A DNA stretch of 64,000 nucleotides, taken from assembly GCA_001890945.1 (NCBI GenBank), contig MLAX01000001.1, positions 186,001 to 250,000 of the forward strand, written 5' to 3'. Under the pieces are notes generated by a model. It was not told the DNA's origin. It saw only the letters and a list, made by a program, of their open reading frames with translations, and did no database searches. Numbering within the stretch: the stretch's first letter is position 1; every line of letters begins with the position of its first letter. Positions 1 through 10,388 of the stretch are shown in pieces. The stretch comes from Alphaproteobacteria bacterium AO1-B (lineage in GTDB: Bacteria; Pseudomonadota; Alphaproteobacteria; Rhizobiales; Stappiaceae). The translations under genes and the position numbers were made by a program.

Positions 1-151
1 CGTGACATAGCTGATTGAAAGCTAACGTAGGCGTAAGCGGGAAGTTGCGGGCAAACTTTCTTCTGTTCAGGTTTGTGGGGACCTGATTGGGCTTGCGCCA
101 AATAAAAAATATTGGCTGTAAAAGCCAAATGACTAAGAAAGAATAACGCCA
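1..151. other. Leader region before the HTH regulator
   Basis: No coding sequence can be supported in this edge region. A small inverted repeat, TTGGCT (112-117) and AGCCAA (123-128), lies 24 bases before the regulator start. In rhizobia the gene before this regulator is usually lnt, but its end is not recognisable here. Confidence 0.3.
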
Positions 152-556
152 ATGCCCAGTAAGAAATCACCTAATCCAATCGATATCCATGTTGGAAGCC
201 GTGTGCGCTTGCGCCGCATGATGCTCGGCATGAGCCAAGAAAAACTTGGCGAAGCGCTAGGCATCACTTTCCAGCAGATCCAGAAATACGAAAAAGGCAC
301 CAATCGCATTGGAGCCAGCCGGTTGCAGCATATCGCAACTATTCTGAAAGTACCGGTTTCCTTCTTTTTTGAAGATGCGCCTGGAACGCCGGAAGAAGCT
401 GAAGGCTTTGGCGAAACCCAACCCACGTCTTATGTCGTGGATTTCCTTTCCTCGTCGGAAGGTCTGTCCCTCAACAAGGCATTTGTGCGCATAGAAGACC
501 CAAAGGTCCGCCGCCGCATTGTTGATCTGGTCAGGTCCCTCGCCGGCGACGAATAA
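152..556 (+). CDS. PhrR-like XRE-family transcriptional regulator
   Basis: A 134-residue Cro/CI-type DNA-binding protein. Residues about 14-70 form the helix-turn-helix: VGSRVRLRRMMLGMSQEKLG, then GITFQQIQKYEKGTNRI and SRLQHIATIL. The charged C-terminal part is typical of short rhizobial XRE regulators of about 130-140 residues. Its place directly before metK matches the PhrR locus of Sinorhizobium, where the homologue was described as acid-inducible. That context, not sequence identity, is why I call it PhrR-like. The ATG has only a weak purine-rich region before it. Its target is unknown, and metK or its own promoter are only guesses. Confidence 0.85.
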   Translation: MPSKKSPNPIDIHVGSRVRLRRMMLGMSQEKLGEALGITFQQIQKYEKGTNRIGASRLQHIATILKVPVSFFFEDAPGTPEEAEGFGETQPTSYVVDFLSSSEGLSLNKAFVRIEDPKVRRRIVDLVRSLAGDE

Positions 557-610
557 TAAAAACAACCATCTTCTTGACGTGGCCCCAAACTTCTTAGATT
601 GATGGCACCT

Positions 611-636
611 GAAGCGGCGATCGTACTCGCCGCTTC
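611..636 (+). terminator. Strong hairpin between the HTH gene and metK
   Basis: A perfect 9-bp stem, GAAGCGGCG (611-619) and CGCCGCTTC (628-636), with an 8-base loop, followed by TTTGTATT. It could end the upstream transcript or act as an attenuator for metK, whose start lies 31 bases beyond. The T tract is weak, and I could not match any known SAM riboswitch class. Confidence 0.5.
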
Positions 637-667
637 TTTGTATTCATTCCCAGAAGGACGATCGCCA

Positions 668-1840
668 ATGGCACGTCAAAATTACCTGTTCACGTCTGAG
701 TCCGTCTCCGAAGGTCACCCAGACAAGGTTTGCGACCGTATTTCTGACGCGGTTGTAGATGCCTACCTCAAAGAAATGCCTGAAGCCCGTGTTGCCGCTG
801 AGACGCTGGCGACTACCAACCGGATCGTGATTGCCGGTGAAACCCGCGGGCCTGCTACCATCACCAACGAATACATCGCGCATCTGGCGCGTATGGCCGT
901 CAAAGACATCGGCTATGAGCAGGACGGCTTCCATTGGGAAGACTGCGATATCGCCGTGCATTTGCATGCCCAGTCTGCTCACATTGCTCAAGGCGTTGAT
1001 GCTGGCGGCAACAAGGATGAGGGTGCGGGCGATCAGGGCATCATGTTTGGTTACGCATGCCGCGAGACCGAAGAGTTGATGCCGGCGCCAATTCTCTTTT
1101 CACACAAGATCCTGAAAACGCTGGCAGAAGCCCGTAAAACCGGCAAGGAGCCGGTGCTTGGTCCGGATGCGAAGAGCCAGGTGACTGTTCGCTACGAAAA
1201 CGGCAAGCCGGTCGGTGTCACGTCCATCGTCCTGTCGACGCAACATTTGGACCCGGCGCTCACCTCGCCTGATGTCAAAGCAATCGTCGAGCCATACATC
1301 CTGTCCTCCTTGCCGGACGGCTGGGTCACGGATGAAACAGTTTGGCATGTTAATCCGACGGGAGCGTTCGTTATTGGCGGTCCGGACGGCGATGCAGGTC
1401 TCACAGGCCGCAAGATCATCGTCGATACTTACGGCGGCGCTGCCCCACACGGCGGTGGCGCGTTCTCCGGTAAGGATCCGACAAAGGTTGACCGGTCTGC
1501 AGCCTACGCCGCCCGCTATCTGGCAAAGAACGTTGTCGCGGCCGATTTGGCCGATCGGTGCACGATCCAGTTGTCGTACGCAATTGGCGTGTCCGATCCG
1601 CTGTCGGTCTACGTCGATTTCCACGGCACTGGCCGATGCGACGAAGCCAAATTGGAAACAGCGCTGCGCGACGTGATGGGCCTCAGCCCGCGCGGCATTC
1701 GCGAGCATTTGCAGCTGAACAATCCGATTTATGAGCGCACCGCAGCTTATGGTCACTTTGGTCGGCAGCCGGATGCCGATGGCGGGTTCAGCTGGGAAAA
1801 AACAGACCTGGTTGACGAACTGCGCTCGCTTGCAGGATAA
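668..1840 (+). CDS. metK: S-adenosylmethionine synthetase
   Basis: Makes S-adenosylmethionine from methionine and ATP in the cytoplasm. The 390-residue protein has [19 protein letters not shown] near the N terminus, [16 protein letters not shown] in the middle and [19 protein letters not shown] in the C-terminal domain, all hallmarks of the family. I use the ATG of MARQNYLF because AGAAGGA lies 9 bases before it. A longer in-frame reading from 599 runs through the upstream hairpin and is unlikely. The gene is flanked by hairpins on both sides and followed by trmB, the usual rhizobial order. Confidence 0.97.
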   Translation: MARQNYLFTSESVSEGHPDKVCDRISDAVVDAYLKEMPEARVAAETLATTNRIVIAGETRGPATITNEYIAHLARMAVKDIGYEQDGFHWEDCDIAVHLHAQSAHIAQGVDAGGNKDEGAGDQGIMFGYACRETEELMPAPILFSHKILKTLAEARKTGKEPVLGPDAKSQVTVRYENGKPVGVTSIVLSTQHLDPALTSPDVKAIVEPYILSSLPDGWVTDETVWHVNPTGAFVIGGPDGDAGLTGRKIIVDTYGGAAPHGGGAFSGKDPTKVDRSAAYAARYLAKNVVAADLADRCTIQLSYAIGVSDPLSVYVDFHGTGRCDEAKLETALRDVMGLSPRGIREHLQLNNPIYERTAAYGHFGRQPDADGGFSWEKTDLVDELRSLAG

Positions 1841-1875
1841 GCCGGACCCAGAACGGTCCACTCACCAGAATGAAG

Positions 1876-1900
1876 ATCGCCGGCCTTCGAGGCCGGCGAT
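1876..1900 (+). terminator. Hairpin between metK and trmB
   Basis: Arms ATCGCCGGCC (1876-1885) and GGCCGGCGAT (1891-1900) form a 10-bp stem around TTCGA, followed by TTGGTTTG. It ends only 13 bases before the trmB start. It may terminate part of the metK transcripts or protect their 3' end. Confidence 0.5.
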
Positions 1901-1913
1901 TTGGTTTGAAGCA

Positions 1914-2600
1914 ATGAATGATCGATACGAAGGTTCTTTTTTTGGACGCCGGAAAGGCAAGCCGCTCACCCCGCGCCGGGAAGCACTCATGGCAGATGTT
2001 CTGCCGGAGCTTTCTCTGGATCTTACAACGCCGCCGCCTGCCGACTTGCAGGACCTCTTCAAGGCAAAGGTTACAACTGTCTGTTTGGAGGTGGGCTTCG
2101 GCGGTGGTGAGCATTTGTTGCACCGGGCCCGGACCAATCCGGAAACCGGGTTTATAGGCATTGAGCCGTTTGTTGGAAGCATGGCAAAAGCCGTTGCTGC
2201 CGTCACGGATGAAAACCTTCAAAACGTTCGGCTTTATGACGACGATGCGGTCAATGTCTTAGATTGGGTGCCGGAAGCTTCGCTCGATCTCGCATACCAG
2301 CTTTATCCGGATCCTTGGCCAAAGAAGCGCCATTGGAAGCGGCGTTTTATCAATGGACAGAACCTTGATCGGTATGCACGCGCCTTGAAGCCTGGAGCCG
2401 AATTCCGGTTTGCCAGCGACATCGACACCTACATCGATTGGACGCTGCGCCATTGCCGCGACCATCCGGCCTTTGACTGGGCCGCGGAAACCGCATCTGA
2501 CTGGAAAACCCCTTGGGAAGGTTGGCCCGGCACACGGTATGAGGCCAAGGCGATCCGAGAGGGGCGCATTGGCCGGTATCTCACCTTCTTAAGGCGGTAG
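1914..2600 (+). CDS. trmB: tRNA (guanine-N7-)-methyltransferase
   Basis: Methylates G46 of tRNA using S-adenosylmethionine. The 228-residue product has the SAM-binding motif [11 protein letters not shown] near residue 60 and the family signature [16 protein letters not shown] near residues 120-136, which carries the substrate-binding residues. The reading frame extends upstream to 1731 inside metK, but [18 protein letters not shown] is the normal TrmB N terminus, so ATG 1914 is used. No clear Shine-Dalgarno is seen. It is likely co-transcribed with metK by read-through of the short hairpin-containing gap. Confidence 0.95.
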   Translation: MNDRYEGSFFGRRKGKPLTPRREALMADVLPELSLDLTTPPPADLQDLFKAKVTTVCLEVGFGGGEHLLHRARTNPETGFIGIEPFVGSMAKAVAAVTDENLQNVRLYDDDAVNVLDWVPEASLDLAYQLYPDPWPKKRHWKRRFINGQNLDRYARALKPGAEFRFASDIDTYIDWTLRHCRDHPAFDWAAETASDWKTPWEGWPGTRYEAKAIREGRIGRYLTFLRR

Positions 2601-2898
2601 AGCCTGTACCAGAGCAGTGTCAGCTGGAGCAGTGACTGCCGGGCACATGCAGACTCTTTTCTAGCATTCACCCCAAGCCCCTTGCCTTTGAGGGGTGTTT
2701 GGCGTTATACAGCCGGTGTTTCATCTCAAACGGCTTATATGAGCTCTTGAGGGTGGGCCCGCCGGGGACCCGCTCTTTTTTGCTTAACCCCCTGCCGGAA
2801 ACCGAATGTGATCTTGCCGGGCAGCGCCTGAGTTTAACTCTAAGCTTGATGCCCAACTGAAACAAAACTGCCTCAAATTGGCAGAATGGAGCCGGGTA
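2601..2898 (+). promoter_or_regulatory. Intergenic leader before rimP with two hairpins
   Basis: No gene is seen in these 298 bases. CACCCC (2669-2674) can pair with GGGGTG (2692-2697), which is followed by a short T-rich stretch and could end the metK-trmB transcript. A second G+C-rich imperfect hairpin near 2748-2774 runs into TTTTTT (about 2775-2780). The promoter for the rimP-nusA-infB operon probably lies here, but no convincing -35/-10 pair can be named. Confidence 0.4.
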
Positions 2899-3495
2899 TT
2901 GAGCGACCAAGAACCGAGAATTGTCACCGAACAAGGGCTTGATGCCCGTGTTACGGCAATTGTTGAGCCGGTTATTGAAGATCTCGGCTACCGGCTCGTG
3001 CGCACCAGGATCAGCGCGGCAAACGGATGCACGCTGCAGATCATGGCCGAGCGCCCGGACGGCACCATGACGGTGGATGATTGTGAAACAATCAGCCGGG
3101 CTGTGTCGCCTGCTTTGGATGTCGAAGATCCGATCAACCGGGCGTATCACCTTGAAGTGTCGTCTCCCGGCATTGATCGGCCGCTTGTGCGCGCCGGTGA
3201 TTTCGACCGCTGGGCCGGTCATGAAATGAAAGTCGAGATGGACGTCATGCAAGACGGCCGCAAGCGGTTCCGCGGAACGCTTCTCGGCGTTGAGGGCGCA
3301 TCGGCAAAAATGCGCTTGCCTGATGCTCCCGAAGGTGAAGCAGATACAGTTCTGCTTCCGATGGAAGATATTGGCGAAGCCAAACTGGTCTTGACCGATG
3401 ACTTGATTACGGCAGCTCTTCAGGCCGAAAAAGCGGCCTTGGCCGCACGCGGCGAAAGCGCCGATGAGTTGACACAGGATAACACGCCGAACTGA
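2899..3495 (+). CDS. rimP: Ribosome maturation factor RimP
   Basis: Acts in late assembly of the 30S subunit. The 198-residue protein has the typical [18 protein letters not shown] and [14 protein letters not shown] segments of the N-terminal domain, then the SH3-like C-terminal domain ending near LVLTDDLI, and a variable tail. I choose TTG 2899 because GGAG lies 7-8 bases before it and the product then begins [13 protein letters not shown], as in relatives. An upstream TTG at 2878 has no ribosome-binding site. It is followed by nusA in the conserved operon. Confidence 0.94.
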   Translation: MSDQEPRIVTEQGLDARVTAIVEPVIEDLGYRLVRTRISAANGCTLQIMAERPDGTMTVDDCETISRAVSPALDVEDPINRAYHLEVSSPGIDRPLVRAGDFDRWAGHEMKVEMDVMQDGRKRFRGTLLGVEGASAKMRLPDAPEGEADTVLLPMEDIGEAKLVLTDDLITAALQAEKAALAARGESADELTQDNTPN

Positions 3496-3560
3496 GCCTG
3501 AGCTCGTTGGCACTTGGATGAACGCGCCCGACCCGACCCTTGGCGCAAGAGGAGTGGATT

Positions 3561-5213
3561 ATGGCAATCAGCGCAAACCGGCTTGAACTGCTGCAAATTG
3601 CGGACGCAGTTGCTCGGGAAAAGTCGATCGACCGGATGATCGTCATCAATGCAATGGAAGATGCCATCCAGAAGGCAGCCCGCTCGCGTTATGGCACGGA
3701 AACGGAAGTTCGCGCAGAGATCAATCCGAAAACCGGGGATATCCGATTGCAGCGTCTGCTTCAGGTTGTGGAAGCTGTCGAGAACGTCTCCACCGAGATT
3801 TCTCTGGACGATGCCACAGCGCGCAATCCGGAAGCCGGTCTGGGTGATTTCATCGCCGAGCCGCTGCCGCCGCTGGACTTCGGCCGCATTGCCGCTCAGT
3901 CTGCAAAGCAGGTTATCGTTCAAAAGGTTCGCGAAGCAGAGCGTGATCGTCAGTATGACGAATTCAAGGACCGTGTTGGCGAAGTCATCAACGGGGTAGT
4001 CAAGCGGGCGGAATACGGCAACGTCATTGTCGATCTTGGCCGGGGCGAAGGAATTGTTCGCCGCGATGAGCTGATCCCGCGTGAGATCTTCCGCACGGGC
4101 GACCGTATCCGGGCAATCATTTACGACGTGCGCCGCGAGCAACGCGGTCCGCAGATCTTCCTGTCCCGGACCCATCCGCAGTTCATGGCCAAGCTGTTTG
4201 CCCAGGAAGTTCCGGAAATCTATGACGGTGTCATCGAGATCAAATCTGTCGCTCGTGACCCAGGGTCCCGCGCAAAGATCGCTGTAATCTCGAAAGACAG
4301 CTCCATCGACCCGGTTGGTGCGTGTGTGGGTATGCGTGGTTCCCGTGTGCAGGCCGTTGTTGGCGAGCTTCAGGGCGAGAAGATCGACATTATTCCATGG
4401 AATGACGAGGCAGCCACGTTCATCGTCAACGCGCTGCAGCCGGCCGAAGTTGCCAAGGTTGTTCTCGATGAGGATGCCGAGCGTATTGAAGTTGTCGTTC
4501 CGGATGACCAACTTTCACTAGCGATCGGGCGCCGTGGTCAGAATGTGCGACTAGCATCCCAGTTGACCGGCTGGGCGATCGATATAATGACAGAGCAGGA
4601 AGAATCCGAGCGCCGCAGCAAGGAATTCCAGGAACGGTCTCAACTGTTCATGGACGCCCTCAATGTGGATGAAATGGTTGGTCAGCTGCTGGCGACCGAA
4701 GGGTTCACGTCTGTTGAAGAAGTTGCCTATGTAGAGATCGAAGAAATCTCCATGATCGAAGGCTTTGACGACGACACGGCAGTTGAAATCCAGGCGCGCG
4801 CCCGGGACTATCTGAATGAGCTGGAAGCAAAGCTTGACGAAGAGCGGATCGAACTCGGCGTTTCAGACGAGTTGCGCTCGATTGATGGTCTGACAAGCGC
4901 TATGCTGGTGGCTCTCGGCAAAGACGACGTCAAGACGATGGAAGACCTTGCCGGTTGCGCTGCGGACGATCTGGTTGGTTGGACCGAGCGCAAAGACGGC
5001 GAGACCAAGCGGTATGATGGTGCGCTGTCCGCTTATGATGTTTCCCGCGCCGACGCGGAAAACATGGTAATGGCAGCCCGTCTGGCGGCCGGCTGGATTA
5101 CCGAAGAAGAACTCGCTGCCCAAATGGCAGAAGAGGAAGCGGAATCGGAAGAGATCGAAGCTGAAGAGGAAGCCGTTGAGGAAGCGCCGACGGGTGCGAT
5201 CCTGAACGGATAA
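3561..5213 (+). CDS. nusA: Transcription termination/antitermination factor NusA
   Basis: Binds RNA polymerase and nascent RNA, and controls pausing, termination and antitermination. The 550-residue protein has the N-terminal polymerase-binding domain (to about 125), an S1 domain (about 130-200), two KH domains (GACVGMRGSRVQAVV and LAIGRRGQNVRLASQLTGW) and two helical acidic repeats. It ends in a very acidic tail rich in EEE. AAGAGGAG lies 6 bases before ATG 3561, which gives the usual MAISANRLELLQIADAVA start. Confidence 0.97.
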   Translation: MAISANRLELLQIADAVAREKSIDRMIVINAMEDAIQKAARSRYGTETEVRAEINPKTGDIRLQRLLQVVEAVENVSTEISLDDATARNPEAGLGDFIAEPLPPLDFGRIAAQSAKQVIVQKVREAERDRQYDEFKDRVGEVINGVVKRAEYGNVIVDLGRGEGIVRRDELIPREIFRTGDRIRAIIYDVRREQRGPQIFLSRTHPQFMAKLFAQEVPEIYDGVIEIKSVARDPGSRAKIAVISKDSSIDPVGACVGMRGSRVQAVVGELQGEKIDIIPWNDEAATFIVNALQPAEVAKVVLDEDAERIEVVVPDDQLSLAIGRRGQNVRLASQLTGWAIDIMTEQEESERRSKEFQERSQLFMDALNVDEMVGQLLATEGFTSVEEVAYVEIEEISMIEGFDDDTAVEIQARARDYLNELEAKLDEERIELGVSDELRSIDGLTSAMLVALGKDDVKTMEDLAGCAADDLVGWTERKDGETKRYDGALSAYDVSRADAENMVMAARLAAGWITEEELAAQMAEEEAESEEIEAEEEAVEEAPTGAILNG

Positions 5214-5360
5214 TTCCATCGGCTGGACTTGCGAGGCCAAGTGCCTCTAGTGAGCGGTAACGCCTTTGCGGCGACCGCTCAAACAAGACTGAAAGTGGTC
5301 AACGCGGTTTGCGTCGCTGCCTGAGCATCGGGCGCATGGTTGATCGAGAGGAGTGGCAGC

Positions 5361-5996
5361 GTGCCAAGGAAGAATGAGCCAACCGAACGGCAATGCGCCG
5401 TCACCCGGGAGGTTCAGCCCGTCAGCTCGCTGATCCGGTTTGTGCTTGATCCAGAGGGTCAGGTTGTCCCGGATCTGAAAAGGGTTCTGCCGGGGCGCGG
5501 TGTATGGGTAACAGCGTCGAGCGATGTCGTCTCTGTTGCCGAGAAAGACCGGAAGAAAGTGTTTGGCCGGGGCTTCAAGACCGAAGTCAGCGTCGAACCT
5601 GGATTGGCCGAGCGTGTCGATGCGCTCATGGAAAAAAGTGCGCTTCAAGCGCTTTCCATGACGCGCAAGGCCGGCGAGCTGATCACCGGTTATTCGAAAG
5701 TTGACGCAGCCTTGCGGCGGGATCCCGTCGCAGGACTGATCCATGCCTCGGATGCTGCAGAAGACGGGGTACGGAAACTGGCGGCTGTGGCCGCGGGTAG
5801 AAATGAAGAAGCAAACGGATGCCAAATCGTCCGTTTGTTCGATTCGGACCAATTGGATTTGGCATTGGGCCGGTCAAATGTGATACATGCTGCACTGCTT
5901 GCGGGGCAGGCCAGCGAAAATTTCCTGTCACGGGTACGTGACTTGGAGCGTTTTCGCGGCTATTCCGTCGCAGACGACGAAAAGAGCAACGCATAG
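5361..5996 (+). CDS. YlxR/L7Ae-type RNA-binding fusion protein
   Basis: A 211-residue protein between nusA and infB. The N-terminal half is a YlxR (DUF448) domain with [12 protein letters not shown] and LPGRGVWV. The C-terminal half is an L7Ae/YlxQ-like RNA-binding fold, visible from [18 protein letters not shown] onward. These are separate genes in many Firmicutes but fused in alphaproteobacteria. GAGAGGAG lies 7 bases before GTG 5361, so this start is preferred to the TTG at 5340. A role in ribosome or RNA metabolism is inferred from domains and operon position. Confidence 0.9.
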   Translation: MPRKNEPTERQCAVTREVQPVSSLIRFVLDPEGQVVPDLKRVLPGRGVWVTASSDVVSVAEKDRKKVFGRGFKTEVSVEPGLAERVDALMEKSALQALSMTRKAGELITGYSKVDAALRRDPVAGLIHASDAAEDGVRKLAAVAAGRNEEANGCQIVRLFDSDQLDLALGRSNVIHAALLAGQASENFLSRVRDLERFRGYSVADDEKSNA

Positions 5997-6025
5997 CAGG
6001 GCGGTTGCGCAGGACTGAAGGCAAT

Positions 6026-8764
6026 ATGAGCGATACGAAAAATCCGGGCGACAAGACAATCAGCGTTGAGCGTGGCAAGACGCTTGGCCTAAAGCGTGGT
6101 GGTGGCGATTCAGGAACTGTTCGCCAGTCCTTTTCGCATGGCCGGTCAAAGGCCGTCGTCGTGGAAAAGAAAAAGCGCCGTGTCGTCCTGCCGGGCCAAG
6201 AGCCGAAACCGGAAGCTCCGGCTCCGGTTACGCAACGCCTTGAAACACCTTCCGAGGTGCCGCCGCGCAAGCCGGACGCACCGGCGGGCCGCCCGGGGCG
6301 CAAGCCAGGTGGCGGACAGCGTCAAAAAGGCAATGGCAATGTGCTGCGCACGCTGACGCCTGAAGAAGCGAAAGCGCGTCAGGCTGCACTGCTGATGGCC
6401 AAGGAGCGCGAGGTTGAAGAAGCCAAGGTCCGCGAGGAAGAGGCCAAGCGCCGCGCCGCCGCAGAAGCTCAGCGCAAGCAGGAAGAAGAAGTTCGCGCTA
6501 AGGCAGAAGCCGAAGAGCGGCAAAAACGCGAAGCCGAAGAAGCTCAGGCAGCTGCGGAGCAGGCAAAGGTTGCCGAAACTCCGAAAGTTGAAGAAGCTCC
6601 GGCTGAAGCGCCTGCCGCAAAGGCTGCGCCGCAAGAACGTCCAGCTCAGCGCCGCGAAGTTCGCAAAGCGCCGGGCCGCGACGACAGCAAGCCGCGCAAC
6701 CTGAATGACATGGGCCGCCGGAAGACAGAAACTCCGGCCAGCCCGAAACCGGAAGAGCGTCCGGCCGCTGGTGCAGATGATCGCGGCGCAGCCAACAAAA
6801 ACCTGCGCGCGGTTAAACGTCCCAAACAGGCCCCGGCTCCGGCTCCGGCACGTCCGAAGGGTGGCGACGATCGCCGCCGTTCGAAGCTGACGATTTCTGC
6901 CGCTACCGGTGGTCACGATGGGCAGCGGACACGCTCGCTTGCATCCATGCGCCGCCGTCAGGAAAAGGCAAAGCGCGGCCAGCAGCAGGTTGTTCGCGAG
7001 AAGGTCATGCGGGAAGTCACTCTTCCGGAAGCGATCACCATTCAGGAACTCGCCAACCGCATGGCAGAGCGCGCTGTTGACGTGATCAAGCTTCTTATGA
7101 AGCAAGGCCAAATGCTCAAGATCAACGATGTAATTGACGCCGATACGGCCGAACTCATCGCTGAAGAAATGGGCCATACGGTTAAGCGCGTTTCCGAAGC
7201 CGATGTTGAAGAAGGTCTCTTCTCTTCGGACGACGATGAGGGCACCTTGCAGCCGCGTCCGCCGGTGGTGACAATCATGGGTCACGTCGACCATGGTAAG
7301 ACATCGCTTCTGGATGCTGTCCGCAAGGCCAAAGTCGCAACCGGTGAAGCAGGTGGCATCACTCAGCATATTGGTGCCTATCAGGTCGAGCAGGACGGCA
7401 ACAAGATCACCTTCATCGATACTCCGGGCCACGCGGCGTTCAGCCAGATGCGTGCACGCGGTGCGAAGTCGACCGACATTGTGATCCTGGTGGTTGCCGC
7501 CGATGATGGCGTCATGCCGCAGACCAAGGAAGCGATTGCGCACGCCAAGGCAGCGGATGTTCCGATCATTATCGCCATCAATAAGATGGACAAGCCGGAT
7601 GCAGATCCCAACCGGGTTCGTACCGAGCTTTTGAGCGAAGAGATCGTTACTGAATCCATGGGTGGTGACGTCATCGACGTTGAGGTCTCGGCCAAATCCG
7701 GTCAAAACCTCGACAAGCTTCTGGAAATGATCCTGTTGCAGTCCGAAGTTCTGGAACTTCAGGCCAACCCGGATCGGACCGCGGAAGGTATCGTCATCGA
7801 AGCACAGCTCGATCGTGGCCGTGGTCCGGTTGCGACTGTTCTGGTGCAGAAGGGTACTCTCAAGCCGGGTGACATTCTGGTTGCCGGTTCCGAGTGGGGC
7901 CGTGTCCGCGCGATGCTTGACGAAAATGGCAAGCAGGTCAGTGAAGCTGGCCCGGCGAAACCGGTCGAGGTCCTCGGCTTCCAGGGAACGCCGGCTGCCG
8001 GTGACATGGTTGCAGTGGTTGAAAACGAAGCCCGTGCCCGTGAGATCACCGACTATCGTCAGCGCCAGATCCGCGAGAAGGCATCTGTCGTTGCATCCGG
8101 GACACGTGGCTCGCTTGAGCAAATGATGAACCGTCTGCAGGAAACGGGCCGCAAGGAGTTCCCGCTGGTTCTGAAAGCCGACGTGCAGGGGTCTGCAGAG
8201 GCCATTGCACATGCGTTGAACGAGCTTGGAACCGACGAAGTCGGTGCGCGCATTCTGCTGTCCGGCGTGGGCGGCATCACGGAAAGCGACATCACGCTGG
8301 CGGCGGCATCCAAAGCGCCGATCCTTGGCTTCAACGTGCGTGCGAACAAGCAGGCCCGTGAAGCGGCTCAGCGCGACGGCATCGAGATCCGTTACTACAA
8401 CGTGATTTATGATCTCGTCGACGACATCAAGGCAGCTATGTCCGGCCTTCTGTCGCCAGAGCGCCGCGAGACCTTCCTTGGCAATGCGGAGATCAAAGAG
8501 ATCTTCCACATCTCCAAGGTTGGCAAGGTTGCGGGCTGTCTGGTTACCGAGGGCGTTGTGGAGCGCGGCGCGCAAGTCCGCCTCATCCGCGACGACGTGG
8601 TCATCCACGAAGGCGAGCTGGGCACGCTCAAGCGCTTCAAGGACGAGGTCAAGTCTGTCGAATCCGGTCAGGAATGCGGCATGAACTTCACCAAGTACCA
8701 GGACATGCGTCCGGGCGATGTTATCGAGTGTTTCCGCGTCGAGCACATCAAACGTACGCTCTGA
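6026..8764 (+). CDS. infB: Translation initiation factor IF-2
   Basis: The GTPase that brings initiator tRNA to the 30S subunit. The 912-residue protein has a long, charged, Ala/Glu/Lys-rich N-terminal extension (about 30-310), an IF2_N region near [21 protein letters not shown], and a G domain from about residue 418 with [17 protein letters not shown] and NKMD. Beta-barrel domains and the C-terminal fMet-tRNA-binding domain follow. The start [20 protein letters not shown] is typical for rhizobia, with AAGG before ATG 6026. A 917-codon antisense reading frame across the gene is a codon-usage shadow. Confidence 0.97.
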   Translation: MSDTKNPGDKTISVERGKTLGLKRGGGDSGTVRQSFSHGRSKAVVVEKKKRRVVLPGQEPKPEAPAPVTQRLETPSEVPPRKPDAPAGRPGRKPGGGQRQKGNGNVLRTLTPEEAKARQAALLMAKEREVEEAKVREEEAKRRAAAEAQRKQEEEVRAKAEAEERQKREAEEAQAAAEQAKVAETPKVEEAPAEAPAAKAAPQERPAQRREVRKAPGRDDSKPRNLNDMGRRKTETPASPKPEERPAAGADDRGAANKNLRAVKRPKQAPAPAPARPKGGDDRRRSKLTISAATGGHDGQRTRSLASMRRRQEKAKRGQQQVVREKVMREVTLPEAITIQELANRMAERAVDVIKLLMKQGQMLKINDVIDADTAELIAEEMGHTVKRVSEADVEEGLFSSDDDEGTLQPRPPVVTIMGHVDHGKTSLLDAVRKAKVATGEAGGITQHIGAYQVEQDGNKITFIDTPGHAAFSQMRARGAKSTDIVILVVAADDGVMPQTKEAIAHAKAADVPIIIAINKMDKPDADPNRVRTELLSEEIVTESMGGDVIDVEVSAKSGQNLDKLLEMILLQSEVLELQANPDRTAEGIVIEAQLDRGRGPVATVLVQKGTLKPGDILVAGSEWGRVRAMLDENGKQVSEAGPAKPVEVLGFQGTPAAGDMVAVVENEARAREITDYRQRQIREKASVVASGTRGSLEQMMNRLQETGRKEFPLVLKADVQGSAEAIAHALNELGTDEVGARILLSGVGGITESDITLAAASKAPILGFNVRANKQAREAAQRDGIEIRYYNVIYDLVDDIKAAMSGLLSPERRETFLGNAEIKEIFHISKVGKVAGCLVTEGVVERGAQVRLIRDDVVIHEGELGTLKRFKDEVKSVESGQECGMNFTKYQDMRPGDVIECFRVEHIKRTL

Positions 8765-8791
8765 TCGCCGGTTACTGATTGGAAAAGATGC

Positions 8792-8823
8792 GCGCCGGCG
8801 GGACTTCAAGGTCACGCCGGCGC
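8792..8823 (+). other. Intra-operon hairpin between infB and rbfA
   Basis: A perfect 9-bp stem, GCGCCGGCG (8792-8800) and CGCCGGCGC (8815-8823), with a 14-base loop and no T tract. It looks more like an RNA stability or processing element than a terminator, and could set the IF-2 to RbfA ratio. Confidence 0.5.
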
Positions 8824-8862
8824 CCTTGCATTTGGAGTCGCGACGGCTCGTTAGGAATTGAA

Positions 8863-9273
8863 ATGGCGAAACATTCTGGAAAGGACAGTCAGGGGCCATC
8901 GCAGCGCCAGCTGAAGGTGGGTGAAACGGTCCGTAAGGAGCTGTCAGACATTTTCACACGCGGCCGGTTTTCCGATCCGGACCTTGACGGCGTGATCATA
9001 ACGATCCCGGAAGTCCGCATGACACCGGATCTGCGTTTGGCGACGTGCCTCGTGATGCCGCTGGGCGGTGTGAATGCTGAAAAGGTTGAGAAGGCCTTGA
9101 ACCGGAGCACAAAATATCTCCGAGGTCAGGTCTCCCGCCGGCTGACAATGAAATACATGCCCGATCTGCGCTTTGTCCTTGATACGCGCTTTGACGACGA
9201 CGACCGCATCGACACGCTTCTTCATTCTCCGGATGTTGCCCGGGATCTGGACGGTCCGCAGGAAGATCAGTGA
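8863..9273 (+). CDS. rbfA: Ribosome-binding factor A
   Basis: Binds the 30S subunit and assists 16S rRNA 5'-end maturation and cold adaptation. The 136-residue protein has the KH-like RbfA fold: RQLKVGETVRKELSDIF, then MTPDLRLATCLVMPLGG and LRGQVSRRLTMKYMPDLRF, ending in FDDDDRIDTLL. A TAGGAA sequence precedes ATG 8863. The frame continues upstream to 8779, but that segment crosses the infB-rbfA hairpin and does not resemble RbfA. Confidence 0.95.
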   Translation: MAKHSGKDSQGPSQRQLKVGETVRKELSDIFTRGRFSDPDLDGVIITIPEVRMTPDLRLATCLVMPLGGVNAEKVEKALNRSTKYLRGQVSRRLTMKYMPDLRFVLDTRFDDDDRIDTLLHSPDVARDLDGPQEDQ

Positions 9274-9355
9274 ATTGCTTGGAAAGCCTATAGGGCGTCA
9301 CGTTCGGCAGTGATGACCGCAAGGTGGACAGAGGCGTTACGAACAAGAAGAAAAA

Positions 9356-10300
9356 ATGGCCCGCAAACAGCAATTCAAAAGAAAAAAGAACACGATCAAC
9401 GGTTGGCTGGTGTTGGACAAGCCCTATGGCATCACGTCCAACGAGGCCCTCGGTAAGATCAAACGGATCTTTTCACCGCAAAAGGTCGGTCATGCCGGCA
9501 CTTTGGATCCGCGAGCCTCTGGCCTGCTGCCGGTGGCCTTCGGGGAAGCGACCAAGACCGTTCCCTTCGTGATGGACGGGCGCAAGGTTTACCGGTTTGA
9601 GGTGACCTGGGGTGCGGAAACCAACACCGATGACACCGAAGGTGAGATCGTTGCAACATCGGATGTGCGTCCGGATGCCGACTCGATCAAAGCCGTTCTC
9701 CCGGAATTCGTCGGCGAAATCATGCAGGTTCCGCCCAAATTTTCCGCGATCAAGGTCGCAGGCGAGCGGGCCTATGATCTCGCCCGTGACGGTGAAGAGG
9801 TCGAACTGGAAGCCCGACCGATTGATATGCACCGGCTGGACCTTGTGGAATGCCCGGATGAAAACCGCGCTGTTTTCGAAGCGGAATGCGGCAAGGGCAC
9901 CTATGTACGGGCGCTCGCCCGGGATATCGGCCGGCGTCTTGGCACACGCGGCCATGTGACCGAACTGCGCCGTTTGCTGGTGGGACCATTCGGCGAAGAG
10001 GATCTGATCAAGCTCGACGAAATCCTTCAGATGGCAGAGGAGCTTGTAGAGGGAGCAGGTGTTGATGACCTGGTGGAAGAATTTGTCTTGCCGGTCCGCG
10101 AGGCAATGGATGAGCTGGTCGAAGTCACGGTCTCTGACGACGATGCCGCCAAGATAAAAAAGGGGATGGCCGTGCTCCTGCGTGGCCGGGACGCCCCGTT
10201 GAACTGTGATGTCGCCTTTGCCAGCCACGCAAGTGTTCCCGTCGCCATCGGTGCGATCGAAAAGGGCCGCTTTCAGCCGAGCCGGGTGTTTCATCTTTAG
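9356..10300 (+). CDS. truB: tRNA pseudouridine(55) synthase
   Basis: Converts U55 of tRNA to pseudouridine. The 314-residue protein carries the catalytic motif GHAGTLDPRASGLLP, with the active Asp at about residue 51, then YRFEVTWGAETNTDD, VPPKFSAIKVAGERAYDLAR and GTYVRALARDIG. The C-terminal PUA-like part ends at SRVFHL. The start follows an A-rich run, with AAGAAG before the ATG. truB is usually followed at once by rpsO; here an amine oxidase gene intervenes. Confidence 0.96.
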   Translation: MARKQQFKRKKNTINGWLVLDKPYGITSNEALGKIKRIFSPQKVGHAGTLDPRASGLLPVAFGEATKTVPFVMDGRKVYRFEVTWGAETNTDDTEGEIVATSDVRPDADSIKAVLPEFVGEIMQVPPKFSAIKVAGERAYDLARDGEEVELEARPIDMHRLDLVECPDENRAVFEAECGKGTYVRALARDIGRRLGTRGHVTELRRLLVGPFGEEDLIKLDEILQMAEELVEGAGVDDLVEEFVLPVREAMDELVEVTVSDDDAAKIKKGMAVLLRGRDAPLNCDVAFASHASVPVAIGAIEKGRFQPSRVFHL

Positions 10301-10388
10301 GGTCAAGCCTGCGATCACAGCCTGACGTTTCGGCTAAACCGTGCCATGATGCCCAGGCACAAACGGCAACGACCGGGTGGAGGGCACT

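Noticed and set aside
557..667. A SAM riboswitch before metK
   Set aside because: I compared the region from memory with SAM-I, SAM-II and SAM/SAH types and could not match the conserved bases; only the hairpin is reported.
6146..8899. A 917-codon open frame antisense to infB
   Set aside because: It mirrors infB, has no domain or ribosome-binding site, and arises from the biased codon use of the real gene.
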